Source: an uncultured Burkholderiales bacterium | Lineage (GTDB): Bacteria > Pseudomonadota > Gammaproteobacteria > Burkholderiales > Burkholderiaceae_C | DNA: 55,080 bases | Reading direction: 5' to 3' | NCBI GenBank assembly: GCA_903864315.1 | Contig: CAIPFK010000093.1 | Location: forward strand, 1 to 55,080 | Shown here: positions 26,672 to 37,206 of the stretch, one piece after another | Numbering within the stretch: the stretch's first letter is position 1 | Layout: the number at the start of each line of letters is the position of its first letter | Translations under genes and position numbers: made by a program | The notes under the pieces: generated by a model | What the model was told of the DNA's origin: nothing | Database searches by the model: none | The model's input: only the letters and a program-made list of their open reading frames with translations

Positions 26672-28656
26672 GGAGCACCTCCTGCATCTTGCACCATCGT
26701 CTCGTGGTGCTCTTGAGGAGATGCCTGGGGTGAAACTTGGGGTGAATTGTCGTGTAAGGCTTGGAGCGATTCTTGCCCCAATTGTCTCAATTGGCTCAAA
26801 TTGTTCACCGCTTCTTCAAACACCTGCGCTCGGTGGGCATAGTCTTTGAACATGTCAAAACTCGCACACGCTGGCGAGAGCAGCACCAAGTCGCCTGTTT
26901 TCGTGAGCTCTTGCGCCGCACTCACCGCTTGCGCCAAGCTTTGCACACAGACCATGGTTTTACCCAAAGGTTCGAGCACGTGTTGGATCTTGGGTGCATC
27001 TTCGCCCATCAAAATCACCGCCTTCACGTGCTGCTCAACGGGGCCGAGCAGTGGCGAGAAATCCTGTCCCTTGCCCACTCCACCCAAAATCACCACCAAG
27101 GGCCCCTCTTGTCCCAACGCATTCAAGGCCGCACAGGTGGCACCAACATTGGTGCCTTTGCTGTCGTCCACGTACTGAACACCGTCCAAGACCCGGATGG
27201 TTTGGATGCGATGCGACTCGCCACCATAGTCCTTCAAGGCATGGAGCATGGGTGCCATGTGCGCGCGCGTTGTGCATGCCAGCGCCAAAGCCGCCATGGC
27301 ATTCAAGGCATTGTGGGGCCCACGGATTTTCAAGGCATCCAAGGGCATCAAGCGCTGAATGGGTATCGGCTCCAGATCCAAAGCACTGGGTTTGACCCCC
27401 ACCTCGGCATCTTTGGCGCGCACCAACCAGACCATGCCTGCGCTGTGCTCCAGACCAAAATCTCCGGCTCGCTCGGGTGCTTGAGCACCATACTCCACCC
27501 ACTGGGGCAAGGCTTCACGGGCGGCGCGACCCAACGCGCTTTTGGGCTTGTGCACCATGGATTTGGCGGACAAGGTGGGACGCAAGGCGGCCATCTCGGC
27601 ATCGTCTCGATGGATCACTCGACAGGTGTTTGCCGCGAATAGACCAACCTTGGCCGCACGGTACTCCTGCATGTCTTGGTGCCAATCCAAATGATCCTCA
27701 CTGATATTGAGGATCACCGCCGCGGTGGGCTCAAACTCGGTGACGCCAAAGGCCTGGAAGCTTGAGATCTCCAGCACCCAAACCTCGGGCAATGCTTGCT
27801 CGCTTTGCCACACTGGACGCACCGGCTCGAGCGCGACGTGTGCCTCACCCAAGGTCGCCTCTCCATCCTCATCCAGACCGGCGCCGTCGGCCATGTCAGA
27901 CTCGGCGTCTTGGTCATGAGCTTCTTGGTCATGAGCTTCTTGTGCAGGCTCATCTTGAGCTTGCAGCTCTTGGTGCTGCATCACTGCATCCGGCACGTCC
28001 AAGCCCTCAGCCGCATGGCCTGGTTGCGCGCTGTTCGCACTCTCTTGGGGTGGGTGCAACTCAGCAGCTGCCGGCAAAGTGCCGATCCCGTCCAAGTCGG
28101 GCAAGTGCTCAACAGACTTGAACTCACGCAAGCTTTGCAAATCTTGCTGCGTCAAATAGGTGAGCAATGTGCCAAGCAGTGTGGGTCCAATGTTCCCCGC
28201 CATGGCCACGCGCTTCTTGGCTTTTTGTAGCATTTGAGTGCACAAACTCGTCACTGTTGTTTTACCGTTGGTGCCCGTCACCACCAAGACATCAGGGCGG
28301 TAGTGTGCGTGCGCTTTGAGGTCGTTGAGCGCCTGGGCAAAAAGGCTCAACTCATTGCCTAGTTTCAAGCCTTGGGCTTGGGCCTCCAGCCAAAGTGCGC
28401 TCACACTTTGAGGACTCAGCCCCGGGCTCTTGTACACCCCGTCAAAATTCGCCAATGTGAGGAGAGTAGGCTCCAAGCCTGCACTCACGAAGTGAACCTG
28501 GGGGAGCTCTTGCCTCAAACTCTTGAGTTGCGGGGGCTCCTCTCGGGTGTCCGCCACCCAGACGCTCGCCCCACAAAACACAGCCCAACGGGCCATGGCA
28601 AGACCGGAGTCTCCAAGTCCCAAAATGAGCAGATGTTGATGAGCGAGTTCGAGCAT
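26668..28656 (-). CDS. murD: UDP-N-acetylmuramoyl-L-alanine--D-glutamate ligase with a large acidic insertion
   Basis: 662 aa against 438 in E. coli. It adds D-Glu to UDP-MurNAc-L-Ala. The N-terminal Rossmann domain ([16 protein letters not shown]), the P-loop [13 protein letters not shown] (about 126-138), [11 protein letters not shown], the LEISSFQ...[14 protein letters not shown] region and the C-terminal [11 protein letters not shown] are all intact. Between [11 protein letters not shown] and [13 protein letters not shown] lies an extra block of about 124 residues (about 166-289), rich in Glu, Asp, Gln, Ala and His, with a [11 protein letters not shown] repeat. A further 30-residue polar tail follows the last domain. 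The insertion falls in a surface loop before the active-site strand, so activity is probably retained. Confidence 0.95.
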   Translation of the reverse strand: MLELAHQHLLILGLGDSGLAMARWAVFCGASVWVADTREEPPQLKSLRQELPQVHFVSAGLEPTLLTLANFDGVYKSPGLSPQSVSALWLEAQAQGLKLGNELSLFAQALNDLKAHAHYRPDVLVVTGTNGKTTVTSLCTQMLQKAKKRVAMAGNIGPTLLGTLLTYLTQQDLQSLREFKSVEHLPDLDGIGTLPAAAELHPPQESANSAQPGHAAEGLDVPDAVMQHQELQAQDEPAQEAHDQEAHDQDAESDMADGAGLDEDGEATLGEAHVALEPVRPVWQSEQALPEVWVLEISSFQAFGVTEFEPTAAVILNISEDHLDWHQDMQEYRAAKVGLFAANTCRVIHRDDAEMAALRPTLSAKSMVHKPKSALGRAAREALPQWVEYGAQAPERAGDFGLEHSAGMVWLVRAKDAEVGVKPSALDLEPIPIQRLMPLDALKIRGPHNALNAMAALALACTTRAHMAPMLHALKDYGGESHRIQTIRVLDGVQYVDDSKGTNVGATCAALNALGQEGPLVVILGGVGKGQDFSPLLGPVEQHVKAVILMGEDAPKIQHVLEPLGKTMVCVQSLAQAVSAAQELTKTGDLVLLSPACASFDMFKDYAHRAQVFEEAVNNLSQLRQLGQESLQALHDNSPQVSPQASPQEHHETMVQDAGGAP
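27911..27940 (-). repeat. 15-bp exact tandem duplication inside the murD insertion
   Basis: Two identical in-frame 15-bp units (TGGTCATGAGCTTCT on the plus strand) encode QEAHD twice. Being a multiple of three it preserves frame. It suggests that the acidic insertion grew by slippage and may vary in length between strains. Confidence 0.85.
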
Positions 28657-28666
28657 GGTGCGTCTC

Positions 28667-29845
28667 TTACCTCAACTTCAAGCTAGACAATCCCACCAAG
28701 CACAGCAGCATGGTGATGATCCAAAACCGCACCACCACTTGGGTCTCTGGCCAGCCGATTTTTTCAAAATGGTGGTGCAAGGGCGCCATCCTCAAAATCC
28801 GTCTCCCTTGCCCGTATTTTTTCTTGGTGTATTTGAAGTAGGACACTTGCACCATCACCGACAAGGCTTCAACGACAAAGATCCCCCCCATGATGGAGAG
28901 GACAATTTCTTGGCGCACAATGACCGCCACGGTGCCCAAGGCCGCGCCCAAGGCCAGCGCCCCCACATCCCCCATGAAGACCTGTGCCGGATGGGTGTTG
29001 AACCATAAAAACGCCAAGCCCGAGCCGGCCATGGCCGCACAAAAAATCAACAACTCCCCTGCCCCTGGGATGTAGGGAATGATCAAATAGCGCGAATAGA
29101 CTGAGCTGCCCGTCACATACGCAAAGACCCCCAAGGCCGAGCCCACCATCACCACAGGCATGATGGCCAAGCCATCGAGCCCATCGGTCAAGTTCACGGC
29201 GTTGCTAGACCCGACAATCACCAAATACGTCAAAATCACAAATCCGAGCACCCCCAATGGATAACTCACCTCTTTCATGAAGGGCAGCATCAGGCCCGCT
29301 TTGGGCGGCAAACTCAAATCAAAGCCGGAAGAAATCCAACTCCAAAAAAGCTCCACCACTTTGTAGTTGCTGCTCTCGGAAATACTGAACACCAAATAAA
29401 GCGCTGCACTCAAGCCAATGAGGGACTGCCAAAAATATTTCTCTCCTGAACGCATGCCTTCGGGGTCTTTTCTGACGACTTTTCTCCAGTCATCCACCCA
29501 ACCGATGGCACCAAAACCAAAGGTGACGATCATCACAATCCAGACAAACCGATTTGACCAGTCTGACCACAACATCGTGGCCACGGCGATGCCAATCAAA
29601 ATCAACACCCCGCCCATCGTGGGCGTGCCCGATTTGCTCAAGTGACTCTCCATGGCGTATTCACGAATGGGCTGGCCAATTTTGAGCTCAGTGAGTCGAC
29701 GAATCACATAGGGACCCGCCGCCAAGCCAATCAACAAGGCTGTCAAGGCCGCCATCACCGCTCGAAATGTGATGTATTGAAATACCCGGAAAAATCCCAG
29801 GTCCGGGGACAAACTCTGCAACCACTGGGCCAAGATCAAGAGCAT
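28667..29845 (-). CDS. mraY: Phospho-N-acetylmuramoyl-pentapeptide transferase MraY
   Basis: 392 aa from the ATG at 29845 ([19 protein letters not shown]); the longer upstream frame inside murF is rejected. MraY transfers phospho-MurNAc-pentapeptide to undecaprenyl phosphate, giving lipid I. About ten transmembrane helices are visible. Catalytic motifs are [28 protein letters not shown] and [18 protein letters not shown], and the C-terminal [15 protein letters not shown] is diagnostic. It overlaps murF by 10 bp and ends 10 bp before murD. Confidence 0.98.
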   Translation of the reverse strand: MLLILAQWLQSLSPDLGFFRVFQYITFRAVMAALTALLIGLAAGPYVIRRLTELKIGQPIREYAMESHLSKSGTPTMGGVLILIGIAVATMLWSDWSNRFVWIVMIVTFGFGAIGWVDDWRKVVRKDPEGMRSGEKYFWQSLIGLSAALYLVFSISESSNYKVVELFWSWISSGFDLSLPPKAGLMLPFMKEVSYPLGVLGFVILTYLVIVGSSNAVNLTDGLDGLAIMPVVMVGSALGVFAYVTGSSVYSRYLIIPYIPGAGELLIFCAAMAGSGLAFLWFNTHPAQVFMGDVGALALGAALGTVAVIVRQEIVLSIMGGIFVVEALSVMVQVSYFKYTKKKYGQGRRILRMAPLHHHFEKIGWPETQVVVRFWIITMLLCLVGLSSLKLR

Positions 29846-31434
29846 GAAAGACCCTTCTGGGTTGCGCTTTGCGATAAAACATGTTGAACCACGCGCTCCA
29901 TGCGCATGTAACGAGAACCTTTGACCAACACACTGCCACAGCGCTCTAACTGCACATCCAGTGCTGCCAGCAATTGGGTCAATCCTGCCGCTGTGGGCTC
30001 GAAAGCGTTGGGACAAGTTGTCTCTTGACTTGGGGGCTGGGGCGCAAATGCGCGTGCACTGCATTGGGACAAATCACCCATGGTGAGGAGCACCTCGATG
30101 CCACAAGCGCTGGCGTATTTGCCCACCTCCTCGTGGTATTGCTCGCCACTCTCGCCCACCTCCCCCATATCTCCAAGCACGAGGACATGGGGTTTGGGCA
30201 AATTTTTGAGCACATCAATGGCCGCCAACACCGAGTCGGGATTGGCGTTGTAGGTGTCGTCTACCAAGGTGATGATGCCCGTGGTGGTGCTCACCTGGTG
30301 CAGTTGCCCTCGACCCGACACGGCCCGAAAGGATGCGATCCCCTCAGACACCGCGCTCAAGGGCACACCCAAACTCACACAGCACGCCACACTGGCCAGT
30401 GCATTGTCCACATTGTGTTCTCCCGCCATGTGCAGCATGAGGCTCACCTCTCCTTGGGGCGTCAAAACCTGCAGCGAATAGTGCCCGCCCAACCAGTCAT
30501 GGTCCAAGAGTTGAACCTGCGCACCAGGCTTGCGACCAAACATGCAACAAGACGCCTGGCCAGCCATGGTGGTCCAAAGCGGCGCATAGGCATCGTCCAT
30601 GGGGAACACGGCCACACCGCCTTTTCTCAACGCTTCTAGGACATGGCCGTTTTCTATGGCCACAGCCTCGACACTGCCCATGAACTCTTGGTGCTCGCGT
30701 TGTGCATTGTTGACCAAGGCCACTTGAGGGGAGACCCAACGCGCCAAGTTGGCAATCTCCCCTTCGTGGTTCATGCCAAGCTCCAGCACGCCCACGCGGT
30801 GGTGAGCTCTCAAGCGCAACAAGGTGAGGGGCACGCCAATGGCATTGTTGAAATTGCCTTGGGTGGCCAATGCGGCTTGCCCCATCCAGGCGCGCAAAAT
30901 GCTGGCCACCATTTGGGTCACGGTGGTTTTGCCGTTGCTGCCGGTCACCGCAATCAGTCCCAGATCAAACTGCGCTCTCCACGCATGGGCAATCTCACCC
31001 AAGGCCAAGGTGGAGTCCTCCACCTCAAAGCCTGGCAGACCAGCCTTTAAAAGCCCACTGTGTGCGACTGCACCGACTGCACCCTTGTCTTTGACTTGAC
31101 CCAAATAATCATGCCCATCGAATTGTTCGCCCTTGAGCGCGATGAAGAAGTCACCCGGCAATAGACTTCTCGAATCGGTTTGAATCCGAGCGATGAGGCG
31201 AGCTTCACTGGGCTTTGCGCCAAGTTCGCCGCCAGCAACACCACCCACCTCGCGCGCCTTCAGCGGTGGGCTGCCCGCCATGAAGCCGCGCAACTGCGAC
31301 CAGCTCAAATTCATGGGCAGGAAGGGATCTTTCGGATTGTCAACATTGGCAAGCTTGGCCTGAACCTCGCCTGAGCGCGCGTGCGCGCTCGGTGTGGACC
31401 CATGGGAGCCGGGTTGTTGCAGGACCTCGCTCAT
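29836..31434 (-). CDS. murF: UDP-N-acetylmuramoyl-tripeptide--D-alanyl-D-alanine ligase
   Basis: 532 aa from the ATG at 31434, preceded by GGGAG at good spacing; a GTG one codon earlier is possible. It adds D-Ala-D-Ala to the UDP-MurNAc-tripeptide. After a polar N-terminus of about 40 residues come MurF features: [28 protein letters not shown], the P-loop [27 protein letters not shown], and [17 protein letters not shown]. Its start overlaps the murE stop (TGATG). Confidence 0.97.
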   Translation of the reverse strand: MSEVLQQPGSHGSTPSAHARSGEVQAKLANVDNPKDPFLPMNLSWSQLRGFMAGSPPLKAREVGGVAGGELGAKPSEARLIARIQTDSRSLLPGDFFIALKGEQFDGHDYLGQVKDKGAVGAVAHSGLLKAGLPGFEVEDSTLALGEIAHAWRAQFDLGLIAVTGSNGKTTVTQMVASILRAWMGQAALATQGNFNNAIGVPLTLLRLRAHHRVGVLELGMNHEGEIANLARWVSPQVALVNNAQREHQEFMGSVEAVAIENGHVLEALRKGGVAVFPMDDAYAPLWTTMAGQASCCMFGRKPGAQVQLLDHDWLGGHYSLQVLTPQGEVSLMLHMAGEHNVDNALASVACCVSLGVPLSAVSEGIASFRAVSGRGQLHQVSTTTGIITLVDDTYNANPDSVLAAIDVLKNLPKPHVLVLGDMGEVGESGEQYHEEVGKYASACGIEVLLTMGDLSQCSARAFAPQPPSQETTCPNAFEPTAAGLTQLLAALDVQLERCGSVLVKGSRYMRMERVVQHVLSQSATQKGLSCS

Positions 31435-33215
31435 CACGATCTCCCTTCACTGGTGCAAAGCGCTTGGCGATTGGCGCGCTCACGCTCCAAGGCCCTGGCC
31501 ACCACCTCTTGATCGCTGAAGGGCAGTCTGACACCCGACACCTCTTGGTAGGATTCATGCCCTTTACCGGCCACCAAGACCCAGTCCTTTTGCGCGGCTT
31601 TTGAGAGGGCCCATTCGATGGCCCGTTTTCTGTCGACCTCACGGTGGGCACCCACCTGGGTCATGCCCGATGCAATGTCTTCGATGATGGCGAGCGGGTT
31701 TTCATGCCTGGGGTTGTCCGAGGTGAGCACCACCTGATCGGCCAGGGTCTGGGCCGCGTGTCCCATCAAAGCTCGCTTGGAGCGGTCTCGCTCGCCTCCA
31801 CAACCCATCACACACCACAGCTTGGCGCCTTGCGTCTTGGTGATCTCTTGCAGCGAGGTGAGGACTTGCGTCAACGCATCAGGCGTGTGGGCATAATCGA
31901 TGACCACCGTGGGCGTGCCTTCTCGTGCCATGCGCTGCATGCGACCGTTCACGGCCTGCAACTCTTCACAATGCGACAGCGCTTGTTGCCAATCCACACC
32001 GAGCGCCAACAAAGAGCCCAGCACGGCCAAGAGGTTGCTCACGTTGTAGCGGCCCAAAACCTTAAGCTCAAAGGCCGCCCGTTGGCCCTGCCAAGACAGA
32101 TCAAAGGCCCAGGTGCCATCCTCTTGCAGGACAATGTGGTCTGCACTCAAGATGTCTTTGCCAAGCGCATCGACCTTGAAATGTGCAAGATCAGCAAGAC
32201 TCGCCATGTCGGATGCAGCCAGCGCTTGGCGAATTTTTTCCACCCCGTTGGTGTAGGCCACTATTTGAGGGCGGGGCTGGTGCTGTGCTCCACTTTGTGT
32301 GGCAAGTCTCAACTCCAAGTACAAGGCCAATCCGTGTGCATCATCGAGATTGATCACCACGGCTTTGGGGTTCATTTCTGCAAAGAGCGCCTTCTTGGCC
32401 TGCCAATAAGACGCCATGTCACCGTGATAGTCCAAGTGATCTTGCGTGAGGTTGGTGAGAACGGCCACTTCGATTTCTGTACCCCTCAACCGCCCTTCTT
32501 TCAATCCAATCGAGGAGGCCTCCAAGGCCATGTGCGTAAAGCTTTCTGAGCGGCAAAAGCGCATGGCATGCTGCAATTCGTTGGCTTCAAAGGTGGTGAG
32601 TCCGCCCAAGCCATGCGCGCCAAAAGCCTGTTGCGAGTGCAACGGCTTGAGGTGGTAAGCAGCCTCATGGCCCGGCCCAACTTTCGCCGCTTGCAACTCA
32701 AGCTCACCCAGCCCCAAGGTGCCTGCCAGGGCACATCGCCCTCCCAGCTTCGCCAAGACTTGGGCCAACCACCATGTGCACGTGGTTTTGCCATTCGTCC
32801 CCGTGACCGCCAAGACTTTGAGTTGGTGTGAAGGGTTGCCGTAATAGTGTGCTGCGACCCAACCCCGGGATGACTTCAAGTCAGGCATGAAGGCCACCCG
32901 TGTGTCTTGGGCCAAGGCTTCGCTGGCCTCATCACCCACACCCGGAAAAATCTGGGCCAATGCGCCTTGCTTGAAGGGGTCCACGTCTTGCAAGTCAACC
33001 AAACACGCTCGCGCTCCTTGTGCGAGTACCTCTGGAACCAAGGACCGGGCGTCATGCCTGCGACCCGCATAGGCCAAAAACACATCGCCCGCTCGAAGGG
33101 CTCTGGAGTCCGTTTGCAATGCCGCGCAACGGGATGCATCTTCACTGGACACGCACTCACCCACCATGGACTGGAGCCAATCGGCCGCCGCTTGAGGTGA
33201 ATGCAGGCATTGCAT
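31434..33215 (-). CDS. murE: UDP-N-acetylmuramoyl-L-alanyl-D-glutamate--2,6-diaminopimelate ligase
   Basis: 593 aa from the ATG at 33215, which overlaps the ftsI stop as TGATG; a TTG one codon earlier is also open. It adds meso-diaminopimelate. Features are LQTDSRALRAGDVFLAYAG, the P-loop [35 protein letters not shown] with the carbamylated-Lys region, VIDYAHTPDALTQVL, and the DAP-specifying DNPRHENPLAIIEDI motif. The DNPR Arg indicates diaminopimelate rather than lysine. It is longer than E. coli MurE (495 aa), with polar insertions in the N-terminal and central domains. Confidence 0.97.
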   Translation of the reverse strand: MQCLHSPQAAADWLQSMVGECVSSEDASRCAALQTDSRALRAGDVFLAYAGRRHDARSLVPEVLAQGARACLVDLQDVDPFKQGALAQIFPGVGDEASEALAQDTRVAFMPDLKSSRGWVAAHYYGNPSHQLKVLAVTGTNGKTTCTWWLAQVLAKLGGRCALAGTLGLGELELQAAKVGPGHEAAYHLKPLHSQQAFGAHGLGGLTTFEANELQHAMRFCRSESFTHMALEASSIGLKEGRLRGTEIEVAVLTNLTQDHLDYHGDMASYWQAKKALFAEMNPKAVVINLDDAHGLALYLELRLATQSGAQHQPRPQIVAYTNGVEKIRQALAASDMASLADLAHFKVDALGKDILSADHIVLQEDGTWAFDLSWQGQRAAFELKVLGRYNVSNLLAVLGSLLALGVDWQQALSHCEELQAVNGRMQRMAREGTPTVVIDYAHTPDALTQVLTSLQEITKTQGAKLWCVMGCGGERDRSKRALMGHAAQTLADQVVLTSDNPRHENPLAIIEDIASGMTQVGAHREVDRKRAIEWALSKAAQKDWVLVAGKGHESYQEVSGVRLPFSDQEVVARALERERANRQALCTSEGRS

Positions 33216-34948
33216 CAAAATGACTCCGGCTCGGCTTTGGCCACGACTTGGGGCTTGACACGCATATCGGGCTGAATGCCCATGACCCTGAGCGCTTGCT
33301 GCACGGTTTGACTGAACACGGGAGCGGCCACGTCTCCGCCAAAATAAAATCCGTCAGTGGGCTCATCAATCATCACGGCCACGATGATGCGCGGGTTTTC
33401 AATCGGGGCCATGCCAACAAAAAACCCACGGTATTTATTGCTGTACCCATTGCCTTGCACTTTGTGCGCTGTGCCCGTTTTGCCGCCCACCGAATAGCCC
33501 ATGGTTTGTGCCTTGGGCGCAGTCCCGCCAGGACCCGCCACCATGTGCAGCATTTGTCTCACCTCATCGGCATGCTGCTTGGAGATGACCCGCACGCCAG
33601 CCACATGTTCCTCGTGCTTCATGAGCGACAACGGAATGATCTCCCCTTCTCTCGCAAACATCGTGTAAGCATGGGCCAACTGAAACAAACTCACCGACAA
33701 GCCGTAGCCATAACTCATGGTGGCTTGCTCAATGGGGTGCCAAGTTTTGTAAGACCTGAGCCTGCCCCCCACCAAACCGGGAAAGGGCACTTGGGGCTTT
33801 TGCCCAAAACCCACCTGGGTGAATATGCCCCACAGTTGCTGAGGCGGCATCTGAAGGGAGATCTTGACAGCGCCAATGTTGCTGGACTTTTGGATGACTT
33901 GTCGCACTGAAATGGCCCCGTTGGGCGAATCGTCTCGAATCGTGAATCCACCCATGGCCAACTTTCCACCACCGGTTTGGATGATGGTGTCTGGCGTGAC
34001 TATGCCTTGCTCCAAAGCCAAGCCCACCACGAAGGGCTTCATGGTGGATCCTGGCTCAAAGGTGTCTGTGATGGCCCGGTTTCTCAACTGTGCGCCCGTC
34101 AAATTGGTGTGGCTATTGGGCGTGAAGCTTGGGTAATTGGCCAAAGCCAGCACTTCACCCGTGTTCACATCGAGCACCACGATGCTGCCGGCGATGGCTT
34201 TGTGTGCAACCACTGCATCTTTGAGCTTTTGATAGGCAAAGTACTGCACTTTGGAGTCGATGCTCAATTGCAAGTCTTGGCCGTCCACCGGTGCCAGTGT
34301 TTGACCCATGTCTTCCACGGCTTCACCAAAACGATTTTTAATGATGCGCCTCGATCCCTTGTGGCCCGTCAAATTGGTATTGAACGTGAGTTCTGCTCCA
34401 TCTTGTCCATTGTTCTCGATGGTGGTGTAACCCACCACGTGCGCCACGGCCTCACCCTCGGGGTAGATGCGTTTGTACTCTTTGCGCACACCAATGCCCT
34501 TGATTTTGAGGGCCTTGATTTGCTCGGCCAAGGGTTCATCGACCATGCGCTTGAGCCACACGAAACCCTTGTCTTCGTCTTTGGTGCGGTTTTGCAAGTC
34601 TGGCAAAGTCATCTCCAAGAGCTTGGCCAATTGGGTCATCTTGGCGGGATCTCGGTCGAGCTCTTCGGGGGTGGCAAAGATACTGGGCACAGCCACACTG
34701 GAGGCCAAAATTTGACCATTGCGATCAAAGATCTTGCCGCGGTCCGCAGGAATGTCTTGGGTCCGCACAAAACGAACCACACCTTGGCGCTTGAAGAAGT
34801 CGTTTTCAATGACCTGCACAAAGGCCGCGCGAACAATCAATCCTAAAAAACCCAATGCAATGAGCGCCACAATGAATTGGCTGCGCCAAATTGGCGTCTT
34901 GCTCGCAAGCAAGGGGCTGGAGGTGAATTGCACGCTTTTTCGACTCAT
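33215..34948 (-). CDS. ftsI: Peptidoglycan D,D-transpeptidase FtsI (PBP3)
   Basis: 577 aa. A short cytoplasmic tail and a transmembrane helix (about 21-43) are followed by a dimerisation domain and a penicillin-binding transpeptidase domain. The active-site SxxK is in EPGSTMKPF, the SxN in KSSNIGAV, and the KTG triad in GGKTGTAHKVQG. It crosslinks septal peptidoglycan with FtsW. It overlaps ftsL and murE. Confidence 0.98.
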   Translation of the reverse strand: MSRKSVQFTSSPLLASKTPIWRSQFIVALIALGFLGLIVRAAFVQVIENDFFKRQGVVRFVRTQDIPADRGKIFDRNGQILASSVAVPSIFATPEELDRDPAKMTQLAKLLEMTLPDLQNRTKDEDKGFVWLKRMVDEPLAEQIKALKIKGIGVRKEYKRIYPEGEAVAHVVGYTTIENNGQDGAELTFNTNLTGHKGSRRIIKNRFGEAVEDMGQTLAPVDGQDLQLSIDSKVQYFAYQKLKDAVVAHKAIAGSIVVLDVNTGEVLALANYPSFTPNSHTNLTGAQLRNRAITDTFEPGSTMKPFVVGLALEQGIVTPDTIIQTGGGKLAMGGFTIRDDSPNGAISVRQVIQKSSNIGAVKISLQMPPQQLWGIFTQVGFGQKPQVPFPGLVGGRLRSYKTWHPIEQATMSYGYGLSVSLFQLAHAYTMFAREGEIIPLSLMKHEEHVAGVRVISKQHADEVRQMLHMVAGPGGTAPKAQTMGYSVGGKTGTAHKVQGNGYSNKYRGFFVGMAPIENPRIIVAVMIDEPTDGFYFGGDVAAPVFSQTVQQALRVMGIQPDMRVKPQVVAKAEPESF

Positions 34949-35379
34949 GGCATGTCGATCCGAGAGCTGCTCTCGTTTTTAAGCACCAAGGAGCCAGCCA
35001 CTTGGGTTTTCATGGGCGAGTCGGTGTGGGTAGCGTTGGCCGGCGCCACATTGGGAGAGGCCTGGGGGGTGGCTTTGGGCTCAGAGGTGGACTTCGCACC
35101 ATGGGCCAGCACTTGACTGGGCTCGAGCACATACTGTGTGATGGCGGGTGTCACGTTTTTCATGTGCAACTGCTCTTTGGCCACTTTCTCCACCCTCAGA
35201 GAAGTTCCCTGAGACCGGCGCTCAACTTCGAGTCGCTCTCTCTCCAAGTCCAGCCGTCTGGACTCGGAGCGGGCGTGGTCATACTCGGTGTACATGCGTC
35301 TTGAATCGTATTGGGTTCGCACCAAATAAAAAGCACTGAACAACACCGCAATCAAGAGCAATGCATTGAGTCTTGTCAT
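34945..35379 (-). CDS. ftsL: Cell division protein FtsL
   Basis: 144 aa. A transmembrane helix at the very N-terminus ([27 protein letters not shown]) is followed by a leucine-zipper-like coiled coil (about 30-75) that pairs with FtsB and FtsQ. The last 50 residues are Pro/Ala/Ser/Thr-rich and are not part of the usual FtsL (about 90-120 aa). The gene lies between rsmH and ftsI and overlaps both by 4 bp, the standard dcw position. Confidence 0.92.
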   Translation of the reverse strand: MTRLNALLLIAVLFSAFYLVRTQYDSRRMYTEYDHARSESRRLDLERERLEVERRSQGTSLRVEKVAKEQLHMKNVTPAITQYVLEPSQVLAHGAKSTSEPKATPQASPNVAPANATHTDSPMKTQVAGSLVLKNESSSRIDMP

Positions 35380-36308
35380 GAGCGAACCCCCTCAGGGCTG
35401 GCTATTTTCTGGGCCACACGCATGATGGCCGAACGTGCACGGGGGTTGCGCTTGATCTCTTCGTCGCTTGGCTTGATGCGAGCAATGCTCTCGAGTTGCA
35501 TGATTTGCGGGACAGCAAAGGGCGCACGCCTGTCATAAGGCGCTTTCGAATGCTTGGCAATGAATTGTTTGACAATTCGATCCTCAAGCGAATGAAAACT
35601 GATGATCACCAATCTGCCCCCTGACTCCAAAATATTCAAACTCGCCTCTAACGCTTGTTGCAACTCTTCAAGCTCGCCATTGATGAAAATCCGAAAAGCC
35701 TGAAATGTGCGCGTTGCAGGATCCTGGCCCGACTCGCGGGTTTTGACCGCGCCAGCCACGAGTTGGGCCAACTCTGCGGTGGTTTGAGGAGTGCCCCGTT
35801 CTTGTCGGCGAGCAACAATCGCCTTTGCAATCGATACAGCAAACCGTTCTTCTCCATACTCACGTATCACCTGCGCAATCTTGTCTTGGTCTGCGTGCTC
35901 GAGCCAAGCACTCAATGGCTCGCCCCGAGTCGGATCCATCCGCATATCCAAGGGCCCGTCGAAGCGAAATGAAAATCCACGCTGTGGGTTGTCGATCTGT
36001 GGCGAGCTGATCCCAAGATCCATCAGCACACCCGCCACACTCGCACGCGGCAGATCGGCCAAGTGCACAAAGCCCTCGTGCCGAATCGAAAAGCGCGGAT
36101 CTTGAATGCGTTGGGCTGCCTGCACCGCCTCTGGGTCTTTGTCGAAAGCGATCAAGGACCCCATCGGATTGAGCTTGGAGAGAACAAGCGCCGAATGTCC
36201 ACCCCGGCCGAAGGTGGCGTCGACAAACACGCCCGAACGCTGCACCTCTAAGGCATCGACCGCCTCGTGCAACAACACGGTGTTGTGCGTCCATGTGTCT
36301 TGCTCCAT
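35376..36308 (-). CDS. rsmH: 16S rRNA (cytosine(1402)-N(4))-methyltransferase RsmH (MraW)
   Basis: 310 aa from the ATG at 36308 ([20 protein letters not shown]), 5 bp after the mraZ stop. It methylates N4 of C1402 in 16S rRNA. Motifs are [25 protein letters not shown] (SAM binding), [30 protein letters not shown], and [17 protein letters not shown]. No strong Shine-Dalgarno is visible, so translation probably depends on coupling to mraZ. Confidence 0.97.
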   Translation of the reverse strand: MEQDTWTHNTVLLHEAVDALEVQRSGVFVDATFGRGGHSALVLSKLNPMGSLIAFDKDPEAVQAAQRIQDPRFSIRHEGFVHLADLPRASVAGVLMDLGISSPQIDNPQRGFSFRFDGPLDMRMDPTRGEPLSAWLEHADQDKIAQVIREYGEERFAVSIAKAIVARRQERGTPQTTAELAQLVAGAVKTRESGQDPATRTFQAFRIFINGELEELQQALEASLNILESGGRLVIISFHSLEDRIVKQFIAKHSKAPYDRRAPFAVPQIMQLESIARIKPSDEEIKRNPRARSAIMRVAQKIASPEGVRS

Positions 36309-36313
36309 CAAGC

Positions 36314-36742
36314 TTAAAAGGAAAATTCTTTGAACACATCGGGCATTTGTGCTTTCATGGCCAAGGCCTCTTGGGACTCGTAAGTGCTCTTGTCCCAAAT
36401 CTCAAAATGGTTGCCCATCCCGAGCAATATCACTTCTTTCTCGATCGTGGCGGCGTGCCTGAGCTCGGGCGAGAGCAGCACGCGAGAGGTGCCATCCATC
36501 TCCACGTCCATGGCGTTGCCTAAAAATATCCGTTTCCACCACTGCGCATCCATGGGCAAGGCGGCAATTCGCGCCCTGAACTGCTCCCACTCGGGGCGGG
36601 GGAACATCATCAAGCAGCCGTGCGGGTGACGCGTGATGGTGAGCTGCGAGGCCGCATTGACCGCGAGCACGTCGCGGTGCCGAGTCGGTATGGATAACCG
36701 ACCCTTGCCGTCTAGACTCAACGATGATGCACCTTGAAACAC
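36314..36742 (-). CDS. mraZ: Division/cell wall cluster transcriptional regulator MraZ
   Basis: 142 aa from GTG 36742. That start is chosen because [26 protein letters not shown] matches the usual MraZ start MFRG.. and AAGGGA lies 10 bases upstream. An in-frame GTG at 36796 has a better Shine-Dalgarno (GGAGGAGG, 8-base spacing) and would add 18 residues. MraZ is an AbrB-like ring-forming regulator that represses its own operon. The two MraZ repeats, each with a DxxGRLxLP-like turn ([22 protein letters not shown]), are visible. The operator lies just upstream at 36840-36862. Confidence 0.95.
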   Translation of the reverse strand: MFQGASSLSLDGKGRLSIPTRHRDVLAVNAASQLTITRHPHGCLMMFPRPEWEQFRARIAALPMDAQWWKRIFLGNAMDVEMDGTSRVLLSPELRHAATIEKEVILLGMGNHFEIWDKSTYESQEALAMKAQMPDVFKEFSF

Positions 36743-36823
36743 GGTAATGAATTCCCTTTGAATGACACGACAAAAAGCGCTGCAAATCGAAGGCACCAAG
36801 AACGCCTCCTCCATGGGTTAAAA

Positions 36824-36862
36824 AGTATAAACTTTTTCCCACTTAATTGCACTTTATTGCAC
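36824..36862 (-). promoter_or_regulatory. mraZ/dcw promoter with three 10-bp-spaced MraZ operator repeats
   Basis: On the minus strand GTG triplets start at 36862, 36852 and 36842, exactly 10 bases apart (GTGCAATAAA, GTGCAATTAA, GTGGGAAAAA). They are followed by a -10-like TATACT (36829-36824). Known MraZ operators are short direct repeats containing TGGG or GTG at 10-bp period upstream of mraZ. This arrangement fits autorepression of the whole dcw operon. The -35 (GTGCAA) is poor and is embedded in the repeats. Confidence 0.8.
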
Positions 36863-37206
36863 TGTATCAGGAATTATAAATTTCGCAACAGGTATTTATT
36901 GCTTTTTTCAATGAAATCAATGACTTAGCCTGATTTCAAAGAATTCATTGAGATTAATATCGTTAAAAATGAAGGACTTAGGAAAACAACTGAATGTGAC
37001 AGATGAATAAGAACACGGCCAAAGGATTTCGACAAAGTGGTGGGTTGCGTTTCATGCTTGTCGCGTGACTCAGACACTCGGGCGCTCAGAGTCAAACCAA
37101 AAAGCTTCGATTGACCCCCCCCCAAGCAGAGGTGTTGTTGCGACCCATTGGGGTCTTGGAGGTCGAGAGCCCTTTGCATCACGGTCTTGAAAACCCACCC
37201 AACACT
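36863..37206. other. Gene-free stretch upstream of the dcw promoter
   Basis: The segment is AT-rich up to about 37010 and then GC-richer, with a 9-base C run at about 37111-37119. Short open frames exist on the minus strand but lack homology and ribosome binding sites. On the minus strand a TATAAT-like hexamer lies at about 36873-36878 without a good -35. I see no gene. Confidence 0.5.

Noticed and set aside
37111-37119. Run of nine C as a phase-variation tract
   Set aside because: It lies in a gene-free stretch and interrupts no reading frame or recognisable promoter spacer, so there is nothing obvious for it to switch.
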